Assembly: GCA_016763315.1 (NCBI GenBank)
Contig: JAESTZ010000010.1
Location: forward strand, 1-37,713
DNA length: 37,713 nucleotides
From: Robiginitomaculum sp.
Lineage (GTDB): Bacteria; Pseudomonadota; Alphaproteobacteria; Caulobacterales; Maricaulaceae
Reading direction: 5' to 3'
Shown here: in pieces, positions 37,662 through 37,713 of the stretch
Layout: every line of letters starts with the position of its first letter
Numbering within the stretch: the first letter of the stretch is position 1
The notes under the pieces: generated by a model
Database searches by the model: none
Told to the model about the DNA's origin: nothing
What the model saw: only the letters and a program-made list of their open reading frames with translations
Program-made: the position numbers and the translations under genes

Positions 37662-37713
37662 ATGGATATTCGGGCAGCGGAAATTTCCGCAATCTTGAAG
37701 AAGCAAATCAAAG
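37662..37713 (+). CDS. atpA: ATP synthase F1 alpha subunit (5' end)
   Basis: Only the first 17 codons lie in the window. MDIRAAEISAILKKQIK matches the conserved N-terminus of proteobacterial AtpA, and the position after atpH confirms it. GAGA just upstream can serve as ribosome-binding site. The gene is cut by the window edge, not broken. Confidence 0.93.
   Translation, partial: MDIRAAEISAILKKQIK

Overview
The window is chromosomal core DNA from an alphaproteobacterium of moderate to low GC. The evidence is a GcrA-type cell-cycle regulator, the alphaproteobacterial forms of AddA and AddB, a FYDLN-acid (TIGR02300) protein next to aroA, a DUF484-xerC pair beside fsa and priA, a MurU/AmgK/TsaE cluster, and gene orders typical of the class (aroA-cmk-rpsA-ihfB; trpF-trpB-trpA-accD-folC). 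I cannot place it below class level from sequence alone. No rRNA, tRNA, CRISPR array, intact insertion sequence or prophage was seen.

Layout. Bases 1-497 hold no convincing gene, only short repeats, a bulged hairpin and the probable gcrA terminator. gcrA (minus) diverges from a plus-strand run: ABC-2 permease, argD, argF, hslO, a frameshifted M16 zinc-peptidase lipoprotein, a YjbR-like protein and an MscS channel. A minus-strand FYDLN-acid protein converges on mscS. A second plus-strand run follows: an aroA-cmk gene fusion, rpsA, ihfB, trpF, trpB, trpA, a DUF2147 secreted protein, accD and folC. folC converges with and overlaps a minus-strand block that reads tsaE, amgK, murU, addB, addA, then trxA. 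A 2Fe-2S ferredoxin and nudC follow on plus. The minus-strand fsa, DUF484 and a frameshifted xerC diverge from priA (plus). A hybrid histidine kinase (minus) sits between priA and the start of the ATP synthase operon (atpH, 5' end of atpA).

How the genes work together. argD and argF are two steps of arginine synthesis. aroA feeds chorismate to the trp genes. accD and folC serve fatty-acid and folate metabolism. AmgK and MurU form the anomeric-sugar kinase and uridylyltransferase pair of cell-wall sugar recycling. AddAB and PriA handle double-strand break processing and replication restart, and XerC would resolve chromosome dimers.

Main oddities. (1) M16 and xerC each carry an apparent one-base deletion. 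(2) The nudC coding region extends upstream of any usual start and is in frame with the ferredoxin stop. (3) aroA and cmk are fused head to tail with no linker. (4) PriA has lost three of eight zinc-ligand cysteines, all from one zinc site, and all replaced by Thr. (5) TrpA has Glu at the position of a catalytic Asp. (6) A 21-base motif is shared between the gene-poor left end and the priA/kinase junction. (7) There is a 15-bp hairpin just upstream of accD. I saw nothing that amounts to a clearly new multi-gene system; the best leads are the repeat family and the lineage-specific protein changes.
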